DNA of 6,032 nt, from NCBI GenBank assembly GCA_018067055.1, contig JAGPVK010000115.1, positions 1 to 6,032 of the forward strand, given 5' to 3'. The notes below the pieces were generated by a model. It was not told where the DNA came from and did no database searches. It worked only from the letters and a program-made list of their open reading frames with translations. The translations under genes and the position numbers were made by a program. Source of the stretch: Sphingomonadales bacterium (GTDB lineage: Bacteria; Pseudomonadota; Alphaproteobacteria; Sphingomonadales; Sphingomonadaceae). This document shows positions 1 to 6,032 of this stretch, piece by piece; positions within the stretch are counted from its first letter, which is position 1; every line of letters begins with the position of its first letter.

Positions 1-1793
1 CCAAATTGAAGGAACGGATCCGGGCGATTGCCCATGAACTGCTCAGAACCGCTGCCGCGCGCGCCTTGCAGCCCGCTACCCCTGCCCGCGTTGAAGCTGG
101 TGAAATGGCCGGTTTCGTGGATCGCTTCCCCTATCAGGAAACCGACGATCAACAGCAGGCGATTGAGGAAGTGCTCGCCGACATGGCATCGGGCAAGGCG
201 ATGGACCGTCTGGTCTGTGGCGATGTTGGCTTCGGCAAGACCGAGGTTGCGATGCGCGCCGCTTTTGCCGCCGCCATGGCCGGGATGCAGGTTGCGATCA
301 TTGCACCGACAACCCTGCTCGCCCGTCAGCATTTCAACAATTTCGAAGAGCGTTTTCGGCCCTTTCCCGTGAAGATTGGACGACTATCACGGCTGGTGCC
401 ACCGGCAGAAGCCAAGAAAACCAAAGAAGGTCTAACCAGCGGAGATGTCGATATTGTTATCGGCACGCATGCGCTGCTCGCCAAATCCATCGAATTTGAA
501 CGGCTTGGGCTGATCATCATTGATGAAGAACAGCGGTTTGGCGTGACCCACAAGGAACGCCTCAAGGCCATGAAGGCCGATGTCCATGTCCTGACCCTCA
601 CCGCCACGCCGATCCCTCGAACCTTGCAGATGGCGATGACCGGCATGCGGGAACTGTCGGTCATCCAGACCCCGCCCGTCGACCGGCTCGCTGTGCGCAC
701 TTACGTGATGCCGTGGGACCCGGTTCCGTTGCGCGAGGCATTGCTGCGGGAACATTATCGCGGCGGACAGTCGTTCATCGTCGTGCCCCGCATTGCGGAC
801 CTTCCCGATATCGAGGACTTCCTCAAGAAACATGCCCCCGAACTGACCTATGTGGTGGCGCATGGACAAATGGCCCCGGCGACCGTGGAAGAACGCATGT
901 CCGCATTTTACGACCGCAATTATGACGTATTGCTCTCGACCACGATCGTCGAAAGCGGTCTGGATATTCCCAGCGCGAACACTCTGATCATTCATCGCGC
1001 GGACCGCTTCGGCTTGGCCCAGCTCTATCAATTGAGAGGCCGTGTCGGGCGTTCGAAAACGCGCGCTTATGCCTATATGGTCACGCCGAAGGACCGGATC
1101 ATCACCGAAAAGGCGGAGAAACGTTTGAAAATTCTCGGTGATCTCGACAGTCTGGGCGCAGGGTTCGAGCTGGCCAGCCATGATCTCGATATTCGTGGAG
1201 CCGGCAATTTGCTGGGCGATGAACAATCCGGGCATATCAAGGAAGTCGGCTTCGAACTTTACCAGTCGATGCTGGAAGATGCGATTCTGGAAGCAAAAGC
1301 CAAAGGCTCAGGCATCTCAACGCAAACCGACAGCTTCTCTCCCCAGATCACGGTCGATGCGCCGATTTTGATACCGGAAGCCTACGTGCCCGACCTTTCA
1401 CTCAGAATGGGTCTGTATCGCCGTATGAACGGTCTCAAGACCCTGCCGGAAATCGAATCCTTTGCAGCAGAAATGATCGACAGATTTGGCGACCTGCCGA
1501 TCCAGACCGACAATCTGCTCAAGCTCATGCATATCAAGATGAATTGCGTGAATGCGCGGATCGCGAAAATCGAAATGGGGCCGCGCGGCGCTTTGGTCAC
1601 GTTCCAAAATGACCGCTTCCCCAATGTCCCGGGCCTGCTTGACTATGTCGAGCGTCTCAAGGGAACGGCACGCATTCGGCCAGACAACAAACTGTTCATC
1701 GAACGCAAATGGCGAGACCCCAAATCGCGCCTGCATGGCCTGACTCAATTGACGACAGGCCTGTCGAAACTGGCGCAGCGCGTGACTGCCTAG
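1..1793 (+). CDS. mfd: Transcription-repair coupling factor Mfd, 3' part (5' end outside window)
   Basis: This is the C-terminal half of Mfd, an ATP-driven DNA translocase that pushes stalled RNA polymerase off damaged template and recruits UvrA for nucleotide excision repair. The frame is open to the window edge (first whole codon at base 3). The TTG at base 6 is internal, because family members are about 1150 residues and only about 596 are visible. Counting from that TTG, superfamily 2 helicase motifs appear in order: Walker A GDVGFGKT (72-79), DEEQ box (173-176), TATPIPRT (199-206), then the second RecA lobe with ESGLDIP and QLRGRVGRS. The translocation (TRG) region follows, with LDIRGAGNLLG. 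The last roughly 150 residues are the TRCF C-terminal domain. The N-terminal UvrB-like modules and the RNAP-interacting domain lie upstream, unseen. The gene ends in TAG, sharing a CTAG with the convergent EAL gene. No frameshift or lost motif is visible. Identification is secure. Confidence 0.96.
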   Translation, partial: KLKERIRAIAHELLRTAAARALQPATPARVEAGEMAGFVDRFPYQETDDQQQAIEEVLADMASGKAMDRLVCGDVGFGKTEVAMRAAFAAAMAGMQVAIIAPTTLLARQHFNNFEERFRPFPVKIGRLSRLVPPAEAKKTKEGLTSGDVDIVIGTHALLAKSIEFERLGLIIIDEEQRFGVTHKERLKAMKADVHVLTLTATPIPRTLQMAMTGMRELSVIQTPPVDRLAVRTYVMPWDPVPLREALLREHYRGGQSFIVVPRIADLPDIEDFLKKHAPELTYVVAHGQMAPATVEERMSAFYDRNYDVLLSTTIVESGLDIPSANTLIIHRADRFGLAQLYQLRGRVGRSKTRAYAYMVTPKDRIITEKAEKRLKILGDLDSLGAGFELASHDLDIRGAGNLLGDEQSGHIKEVGFELYQSMLEDAILEAKAKGSGISTQTDSFSPQITVDAPILIPEAYVPDLSLRMGLYRRMNGLKTLPEIESFAAEMIDRFGDLPIQTDNLLKLMHIKMNCVNARIAKIEMGPRGALVTFQNDRFPNVPGLLDYVERLKGTARIRPDNKLFIERKWRDPKSRLHGLTQLTTGLSKLAQRVTA

Positions 1794-3868
1794 TTACTGC
1801 GCAGCGCAAAGGCCTCAAATTCGTCTGGCGAAAGCGGTCCCGAACGCAGGAAGCCCTGGAAATATTCGCAGCCCTGTTCAGCCAGAGTATTTAGCTGTGC
1901 TTCTGTTTCGACACCTTCGGCGATCACGCTGAGATGCAGGCTATGCGCCATGTCGATGATTGACCGCACCACAACCTGATCTTTTTCAGAGCCGCTGATG
2001 TCACCGGTCAGGCCACTGTCGATCTTCAGATAGTCAACCGGCAGTTCCTTGAGATAAGACAGGCTGCTGTATCCGGTGCCGAAATCGTCAATCGCGATGC
2101 AAATGCCGGCCTGCCGCAACCGGTGCAATTTGTCTGCCGAGGTCGACAAATTGCCGATCAATTCGGATTCTGTGATTTCGAGCGTCAATCGGCGAAGATC
2201 GAAGCCGGCTGTTTCAACCTGCCTCAGCATGTCCGCATCAAATGCGGTCGCCGCCAAATCACCCGCCGTCACATTGATGGAAAGGCGCAAGAAGCCGAGA
2301 CTTGCTGGCCAGCCAGCGGCCAGTGTCAGCGCCTGCTTGTGAATCTGTGTCGAGAGCGACTCCATCACGCCGGCCCGATCCGCGACCGCGAACAAGGTTG
2401 ACGCACCCAAAAGCCCATATTCGGGATGCTCCCACCGCGCCAAGGCTTCGGCGCCGACCAGCTGCCCTGTATCGATTTGAATCTGGGGTTGAAAGGCAAT
2501 GACAATTTCCCCGCGCCCCATTGCTCCGGCCAGTTGCCCTTCGAGCACCTCTTCCAGATGCACGTCGGCTTCCGAAACGGTACTGAAATGAATCGGCAGA
2601 GCATCCGCTGCGGTTGCTTCCGCGAGCGCAAGCACCGCCTTTCTCATCAATGTCTTTTCATTGGAATCGCTATTGCCGATCGCGACCCCGGCTCGCGCAA
2701 CGGGGTTGATCGGCCGTCCTTCCAGTTGCAAGTCCTTAAAGATGCTGCCGATCAGATCATCGGCAAAATCCGAAATCTCGCTATTTTGAATATCGGCAAG
2801 GGCGACCAGAAAATTCTGTCCATCCAGGCGCGCGACCAGATGCAAACCAGCAAATTGGCGCTGCGTCTGATCCATCAGTCTGTGCCCGACAATCCGCAAC
2901 AATTGATCCCCCGCACTTCGTCCGAACGCAGCATTGATCATCCGGAAGTTTTTGATGCCGATCGCGATCAGCGTCAATTGGCTTCCGTCTGCCAGCTTCT
3001 GTCCGATCCACGTGCGGGCAGATGCCGTGTTCCGCAAACCGGACAGCAGATCCCGCCCCGTCCAGTCATCCACATCCTCGTTATTTGTGATATATTCAAT
3101 TCTGCCAGATACCCGGCCATCCGCTTCGTGCAAATGATGGATCACCGGTCGGTCATTGAATCGATGAGGGACCGCTGCCTGCCGCGCGCCATCGCGCAAC
3201 CGTCCCATCGCCCCTCGCACGCGCTTCCGTTCTTCCTGGGACAGCGTGCGGTAGATACCAGTCGCCGGATATTTTTTGAAGTCAATGTCGCCCGCTGCTG
3301 CCAGCAGGCTCTCACTTATCCAATATTCGGTAACGGAACCCATGGTCATCGACCATTGCAAATCGGCAAATGTCAGCAGTGACTGCTCATGACTCGCGCG
3401 CTCCGCCCCGCCTCGGAAATTCTCGACATAGCGAAAGGCATAGTTGATCGACTGGTTGAGATCCGCTGCGGCATCAGCATAATCCAGATAATGCGAGGCC
3501 CCTGCATCGAAGCACTGGCCGACGATTGCCGGGTTTCGGCCACTATCAACCAAAGCCAATATTGCAATCCCGCCTTCGGTTGCGGCGCCTGACAGCTCCG
3601 CGATCGCCGTCACGCCATCCGGTTCGGCTCTGCGGACATCAATTACCGCGATCATCGCGCCAGCCGAAAAAAAACGCGCGCTTAGATTTTCCAGTCTGCG
3701 GGCCGAATGCACCCGCCAGCCAAAAGCCGCAATTTCTGCGGCCATGGGATCGCGCGCGTGGAACGAGAGCAGAAACAGGTTTCTGAATGCAGCCGGTCGC
3801 GTAGTCGAGATGGATGATTTTTGGACCGCAAAACTCCCTAATTGGCTGGACGAAACGCTGATTTGCAA
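1790..3868 (-). CDS. REC-like/PAS-like/degenerate GGDEF/EAL protein, probable c-di-GMP phosphodiesterase
   Basis: A predicted cytoplasmic protein of 692 residues that probably hydrolyses the second messenger c-di-GMP. Residues ~31-148 resemble a response-regulator receiver: VIDVRRAEPDG keeps an Asp (~77) at the phosphoacceptor position, but the acidic pair after strand 1 and the conserved Lys after strand 5 are absent. Residues ~162-262 look PAS-like (weak). Residues ~269-428 are a GGDEF domain whose signature reads DGQNF (349-353), so cyclase activity is unlikely. Residues ~444-688 are an EAL domain with the expected metal and catalytic residues: EAL (474-476), Asn532, Glu564, Asp594-Asp595 in DDFGTGYSSL, Lys615, Glu651, Glu654 and Gln671. 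No transmembrane segment or signal peptide is evident. I start it at TTG 3868 because AGGAG lies 5 nt upstream. The frame is open to an ATG at 3994, but that would overlap moaA and bypass the promoter and SD. The gene is divergent from moaA and convergent with mfd. The EAL assignment is firm; the N-terminal domains are less certain and the signal sensed is unknown. Confidence 0.9.
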   Translation of the reverse strand: MQISVSSSQLGSFAVQKSSISTTRPAAFRNLFLLSFHARDPMAAEIAAFGWRVHSARRLENLSARFFSAGAMIAVIDVRRAEPDGVTAIAELSGAATEGGIAILALVDSGRNPAIVGQCFDAGASHYLDYADAAADLNQSINYAFRYVENFRGGAERASHEQSLLTFADLQWSMTMGSVTEYWISESLLAAAGDIDFKKYPATGIYRTLSQEERKRVRGAMGRLRDGARQAAVPHRFNDRPVIHHLHEADGRVSGRIEYITNNEDVDDWTGRDLLSGLRNTASARTWIGQKLADGSQLTLIAIGIKNFRMINAAFGRSAGDQLLRIVGHRLMDQTQRQFAGLHLVARLDGQNFLVALADIQNSEISDFADDLIGSIFKDLQLEGRPINPVARAGVAIGNSDSNEKTLMRKAVLALAEATAADALPIHFSTVSEADVHLEEVLEGQLAGAMGRGEIVIAFQPQIQIDTGQLVGAEALARWEHPEYGLLGASTLFAVADRAGVMESLSTQIHKQALTLAAGWPASLGFLRLSINVTAGDLAATAFDADMLRQVETAGFDLRRLTLEITESELIGNLSTSADKLHRLRQAGICIAIDDFGTGYSSLSYLKELPVDYLKIDSGLTGDISGSEKDQVVVRSIIDMAHSLHLSVIAEGVETEAQLNTLAEQGCEYFQGFLRSGPLSPDEFEAFALRSN

Positions 3869-3873
3869 GCGGA

Positions 3874-3878
3874 CTCCT
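3874..3878 (-). promoter_or_regulatory. Shine-Dalgarno site for the EAL gene (fixes a TTG start)
   Basis: Read on the minus strand this is AGGAG (in context GATAGGAGTCCGC), followed after 5 nt by TTG at 3868. No ATG or GTG in frame nearby has a comparable site. This is the main reason for choosing the TTG over the upstream ATG at 3994. Confidence 0.7.
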
Positions 3879-3902
3879 ATCTTTTTCCGTAGCAGCAAAA
3901 CC

Positions 3903-3930
3903 TTTATAGGGCGTTGCCTGCGCATCCCAA
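3903..3930 (-). promoter_or_regulatory. Putative sigma70-type promoter of the EAL gene
   Basis: Read on the minus strand: TTGGGA (3930-3925; 4 of 6 match TTGACA), a 16-nt spacer, then TATAAA (3908-3903; 5 of 6 match TATAAT). Transcription would begin near 3896, giving a leader of about 28 nt that contains the AGGAG site and the TTG start. The position fits the chosen start and contradicts the longer reading frame, which would begin upstream of this promoter. This is motif matching only, without experimental support. Confidence 0.45.
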
Positions 3931-3959
3931 AATCGCTAGCTCTAACCGATTGGATCAAC

Positions 3960-4958
3960 ATGGGGCGCCCAATGCAAGACGGTTTCGGACGCAAAATTGA
4001 TTATCTGCGGATTTCGGTCACGGACCGGTGCAATTTCCGCTGCCAATATTGCATGTCCGAGAAAATGACCTTCATGCCCAAATCGGAGCTCCTGACGCTC
4101 GAAGAAATCACTCTGATTGCAGAACGGTTCATCGGCCACGGGATCCGCAAAATCCGGCTTACCGGCGGTGAACCGCTGGTCAGACGGGATATGAAAGACG
4201 TTATCCAGCGGCTCGGCAGAAAAGTGGCATCCGGCGAACTGGAAGAATTGACGCTGACCACAAATGGGTCCCTGCTGACCGAATATGCCGATCATCTCGC
4301 CGCCCATGGCATGCGGCGGATCAACGTCAGCATGGATACGCTGGACCCGGCCCGCTTTTCCGAAATAACTCGCGGTGCCGATGTGAACGCCGTCCTGGAA
4401 GGCGTCAAGGCGGCCCAATCGGCAGGAATCCGGGTCAAGATCAATATGGTCGCACTGCGCGATTTCAATGAAGCCGACCTTCTGCCGATGGCCGAATATT
4501 GCGCGCAAAATGGCCATGATCTGACGATCATCGAGACCATGCCGTTGGGTGATGTCGGAGCGGATCGCAACCTGGCCCATATTTCCGCCGATGAATTTCT
4601 GGCTCCGTTGAAGCACCATTATACAATCCTTCCTATTCCCCACCGCAGCGCTGGTCCGGCGCGCTATGCCTCGGTCGAGCCGCTCGGCTTGCGGCTCGGC
4701 CTGATCACACCGCTCAGCAACAATTTCTGCGATGATTGCAATCGTTTGCGCCTGACCACCGATGGCAAGATATTCATGTGCCTTGGCCACAGCGCCCATG
4801 TCGATCTGCGCGCCGCGGTGCGCAAGGATGGTATCGCTGCCGTTGACCAACTGCTCCAACAGGCTCTAAAGCTCAAACCGCAGCGCCATGATTTCAATGC
4901 GCAGCTCGATGGGTCCGCAGAGATATTGGAGCGTCACATGAACGTCACGGGCGGATGA
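3960..4958 (+). CDS. moaA: GTP 3',8-cyclase MoaA (molybdenum cofactor synthesis)
   Basis: A radical SAM enzyme that, together with MoaC, converts GTP toward cyclic pyranopterin monophosphate, the first step of molybdenum cofactor synthesis in the cytoplasm. From ATG 3960 it has 332 residues, a usual family length. The N-terminal [4Fe-4S] motif CNFRCQYC has Cys24, Cys28 and Cys31. GGEP (69-72) is the SAM-binding motif. The second cluster uses Cys257, Cys260 and Cys274 (C-x2-C-x13-C), the MoaA-specific pattern that binds GTP. The protein ends in Gly-Gly, also a conserved and functionally needed MoaA feature. Start choice is soft: ATG 3960 has only a TGGA about 5 nt upstream, and ATG 3972 (MQDGFG) has GGGG 6 nt upstream. 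Both keep the whole domain. The frame is open back to 3744 but would run through the EAL gene and its promoter. The stop overlaps the NAD kinase start. No moaC, moaB or moeA is in view. Confidence 0.95.
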   Translation: MGRPMQDGFGRKIDYLRISVTDRCNFRCQYCMSEKMTFMPKSELLTLEEITLIAERFIGHGIRKIRLTGGEPLVRRDMKDVIQRLGRKVASGELEELTLTTNGSLLTEYADHLAAHGMRRINVSMDTLDPARFSEITRGADVNAVLEGVKAAQSAGIRVKINMVALRDFNEADLLPMAEYCAQNGHDLTIIETMPLGDVGADRNLAHISADEFLAPLKHHYTILPIPHRSAGPARYASVEPLGLRLGLITPLSNNFCDDCNRLRLTTDGKIFMCLGHSAHVDLRAAVRKDGIAAVDQLLQQALKLKPQRHDFNAQLDGSAEILERHMNVTGG

Positions 4959-5728
4959 CCAAGAAGAAATGGGCACTTATCGTTTCCCCTACGCAGCCGG
5001 CGCAGGAAGCTGCTGAAAAGCTGAAACCGATGATCGACTGGGTTCCGGTCGAGGAAGCGGACCGCGCCGTGGTTCTGGGCGGCGACGGCTTCATGCTGCA
5101 GACGCTGCACCAGATGCTCAATCGCCGGGCGATCATGCCGGTCTATGGCATGAATCTGGGAACCGTGGGTTTCCTGATGAACAACTGGCATCTGGACGAT
5201 CTCCACGAGCGCCTGACCAAGGCCCGGGCGTTCAAGGTCAAACCTCTCAAGATGGAGGTCGAGACAATTTCCGGCGCCAAATTCACCCTGCCCGCGATCA
5301 ACGAAGTGTCGCTGTTGCGCGAAACTAGGCAAACGGCGAAGCTAGAGATCGAGATCAACGGCCGGATCATGATGGAGGAACTGGTCTGCGACGGTATCCT
5401 GATCGCCACGCCCGCCGGTTCCACCGCCTATAATCTGTCCGCCAACGGCCCGATCCTGCCGCTGACCTGCAATCTGCTGGCGCTGACCCCGATCAGCCCG
5501 TTCCGGCCAAGACGCTGGAAAGGCGCGATCCTGCCGGACAAGATGGAGATCAGCATCCGCGTGCTCAACCCCGAAAAACGGCCAGTTAGCGCCGTCGGCG
5601 ACCAGCAGGAAGTCCGCGATGTCAGCTGCGTCAAAGTTGCCATAGACCGCAGCCAGGCGCTGACCATGCTGTTCGATCCGGAACATGCGCTCGACGAGCG
5701 CATCGCCATGGAACAATTTGTCGTTTGA
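4955..5728 (+). CDS. nadK: NAD kinase
   Basis: A 257-residue ATP-NAD kinase, which phosphorylates NAD+ to NADP+ in the cytoplasm and so supplies the NADPH pool. Visible family motifs are GGDG (42-45) for phosphate and metal binding, NLGTVGF (67-73), INEV with the conserved Asn-Glu (116-117), and TPAGSTAYNLSANGPI (152-167), the glycine-rich nucleotide-binding segment, followed by LTPISPFRPRRW. The Ala in TPAGSTAY, where many bacteria have Thr-Gly, fits my memory of alphaproteobacterial enzymes. Length is normal for the short alphaproteobacterial form. The start ATG overlaps the moaA TGA as ATGA, so the gene is probably translated by coupling from a moaA-nadK transcript; the upstream GGGCGG is only a weak ribosome site. 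A tRNA gene follows after 74 bp. No anomaly is seen, and the function is confidently assigned. Confidence 0.95.
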   Translation: MTKKKWALIVSPTQPAQEAAEKLKPMIDWVPVEEADRAVVLGGDGFMLQTLHQMLNRRAIMPVYGMNLGTVGFLMNNWHLDDLHERLTKARAFKVKPLKMEVETISGAKFTLPAINEVSLLRETRQTAKLEIEINGRIMMEELVCDGILIATPAGSTAYNLSANGPILPLTCNLLALTPISPFRPRRWKGAILPDKMEISIRVLNPEKRPVSAVGDQQEVRDVSCVKVAIDRSQALTMLFDPEHALDERIAMEQFVV

Positions 5729-5732
5729 TGAC

Positions 5733-5761
5733 TTGCGGGACGCAAATGACATTGTTATAGG
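5733..5761 (+). promoter_or_regulatory. Putative promoter of the tRNA-Asn gene
   Basis: TTGCGG (5733-5738) and TATAGG (5756-5761) are 17 nt apart, followed by a GC-rich stretch (CGCGC) at the discriminator position, as is common for stably transcribed RNA genes under stringent control. A start near 5768 would leave a 5' leader of about 35 nt before the mature tRNA. The -35 element begins 4 bp after the nadK stop. The match is moderate and unverified. Confidence 0.4.
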
Positions 5762-5779
5762 CGCGCTTCACCACGAAAG

Positions 5780-5798
5780 GCTCGGTCCAGAATCGAGC
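5780..5798 (+). other. Small stem-loop in the tRNA-Asn 5' leader
   Basis: GCTCGG (5780-5785) can pair with TCGAGC (5793-5798), five Watson-Crick pairs plus one G-U, around a 7-nt loop. It ends 4 nt before the mature tRNA 5' end. There is no following T-run, so it is a poor intrinsic terminator for nadK. It may be a pre-tRNA leader hairpin near the RNase P cut, or chance. Confidence 0.3.
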
Positions 5799-5802
5799 AT
5801 GT

Positions 5803-5877
5803 TCCCCGATAGCTCAGTGGTAGAGCATTCGACTGTTAATCGAATGGCCGTTGGTTCGAATCCAACTCGGGGAGCCA
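5803..5877 (+). tRNA. tRNA-Asn (anticodon GTT), CCA encoded
   Basis: A full cloverleaf folds by eye. The acceptor stem TCCCCGA (5803-5809) pairs perfectly with TCGGGGA (5867-5873). The D arm is GCTC (5812-5815) with GAGC (5823-5826). The anticodon stem TTCGA (5828-5832) pairs with TCGAA (5840-5844) around loop CTGTTAA. The variable loop has 5 nt. The T stem GTTGG (5850-5854) pairs with CCAAC (5862-5866) around TTCGAAT. The anticodon GTT (5835-5837) reads AAC/AAT, so it charges asparagine. The discriminator is G5874, and the CCA at 5875-5877 is encoded in the DNA. All stems are fully paired, so this is an intact gene, downstream of and co-oriented with moaA-nadK. Confidence 0.97.
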
Positions 5878-6032
5878 CCTTTCTTCTTCAAAGCATTGAA
5901 TAAAAAAGACTTTTTGAAGCCAGTTGACTCTAGCACCCACATAAGTTCCCTCAGCAAAAATTGATTTCCCTTACTTTGCTGTGCTGCGGGCCGGTTCTAA
6001 TTGTTGGTCATTTTGAACAACAATTAATTTTC
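5878..6032. other. AT-rich non-coding stretch downstream of tRNA-Asn
   Basis: From the tRNA to the window edge I see no convincing coding region. By hand count 57 of the last 152 bases are G or C (about 38%), clearly lower than in the coding DNA to the left. A weak hairpin (CTTCAAA 5886-5892 with TTTGAAG 5913-5919, 20-nt loop) follows the tRNA but lacks a proper T-tract. A smaller TTCAA/TTGAA hairpin (5887-5900) lies within it, with a run of five T at 5911-5915 downstream. Either could help end tRNA transcription, but neither is a canonical terminator. Confidence 0.5.
5998..6026. repeat. 9-bp perfect inverted repeat (AT-rich stem-loop)
   Basis: TAATTGTTG (5998-6006) is the exact reverse complement of CAACAATTA (6018-6026), separated by 11 nt. 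It could be a weak terminator (only ATTTTC follows on the + strand), a dimeric regulator's operator for a gene beyond the edge, or a recombination-site arm. The sequence alone does not decide. Confidence 0.5.

Larger units (their letters stand above)
3869..3959. other. Divergent intergenic region between the EAL gene and moaA
   Basis: A 91-bp spacer separating two divergently transcribed starts. On the minus strand it holds a good -35/-10 pair and the SD of the EAL gene. For moaA on the plus strand I see only weak candidates: TATAGG at 3905-3910 with a poor T-rich -35 at 3882-3887 (17-nt spacer). The two -10 candidates overlap on opposite strands, so the promoters may interfere with each other. 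No clear operator repeat was seen. Confidence 0.5.

Noticed and set aside
432..1235. 267-codon minus-strand frame within mfd
   Set aside because: It is the shadow of the conserved Mfd helicase core; there is no domain and no sensible composition.
2426..3382. Long open frame (318 codons) on the plus strand, antisense to the EAL gene
   Set aside because: The opposite strand encodes a protein with clear domain motifs. This frame has no recognisable domain and looks like a by-product of codon bias in GC-rich DNA.
3744..3959. N-terminal extension of MoaA back to ATG 3744
   Set aside because: It would run through the coding start and promoter of the divergent EAL gene, and gives a 404-residue MoaA, well above the usual length of about 330.
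3942..4859. Long open frame (305 codons) on the minus strand, antisense to moaA
   Set aside because: It lies opposite the whole MoaA domain with its cysteine motifs, has no recognisable family features, and would start at the moaA promoter side without support.
5685..5903. Small plus-strand frame (72 codons) over the nadK end and the tRNA
   Set aside because: It overlaps the intact tRNA-Asn gene and the end of nadK; its apparent protein is translated tRNA sequence.
5886..5919. Intrinsic terminator after tRNA-Asn
   Set aside because: The 7-bp AT-rich stem has a 20-nt loop and no T-tract after it, so it is too weak to list as a terminator.
1..6032. CRISPR array, insertion sequence, toxin-antitoxin or defence system
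   Set aside because: No spaced direct repeats, transposase motifs or small paired genes were seen; nearly all of the window is filled by recognised housekeeping and signalling genes.

Overview
This is an ordinary chromosomal stretch from a proteobacterium of moderate-to-high GC content. The NAD kinase (TPAGSTAYN and the SPFRPRRW stretch) and MoaA resemble alphaproteobacterial proteins, most likely Sphingomonadales. That placement rests on remembered family character and was not searched.

Layout, left to right: (1) the 3' half of mfd (transcription-repair coupling factor) on the + strand, with its 5' half outside the window; (2) a large c-di-GMP gene on the - strand, convergent with mfd, encoding a degenerate receiver, a PAS-like region, a degenerate GGDEF domain and an intact EAL domain; the two genes overlap tail to tail, with both stop codons inside one CTAG; (3) a 91-bp divergent intergenic region with promoter-like elements for the EAL gene; (4) moaA, the first enzyme of molybdenum cofactor synthesis; (5) an NAD kinase gene overlapping the moaA stop by 4 bp (ATGA), so the two form a tight operon; (6) a complete tRNA-Asn(GTT) gene with encoded CCA, preceded by a plausible promoter; (7) about 155 bp of AT-rich DNA with no gene, ending in a 9-bp inverted repeat.

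The genes do not form one pathway. mfd serves DNA repair, the EAL protein c-di-GMP turnover, moaA and nadK cofactor metabolism, and the tRNA translation. I found no convincing undescribed system, CRISPR array, insertion sequence or toxin-antitoxin pair. The points most worth checking are the EAL protein (probably a phosphodiesterase with vestigial REC and GGDEF domains, started from TTG), the zero-spacing convergent junction with mfd, and the compositional break just after the tRNA, a class of site where mobile elements often integrate.
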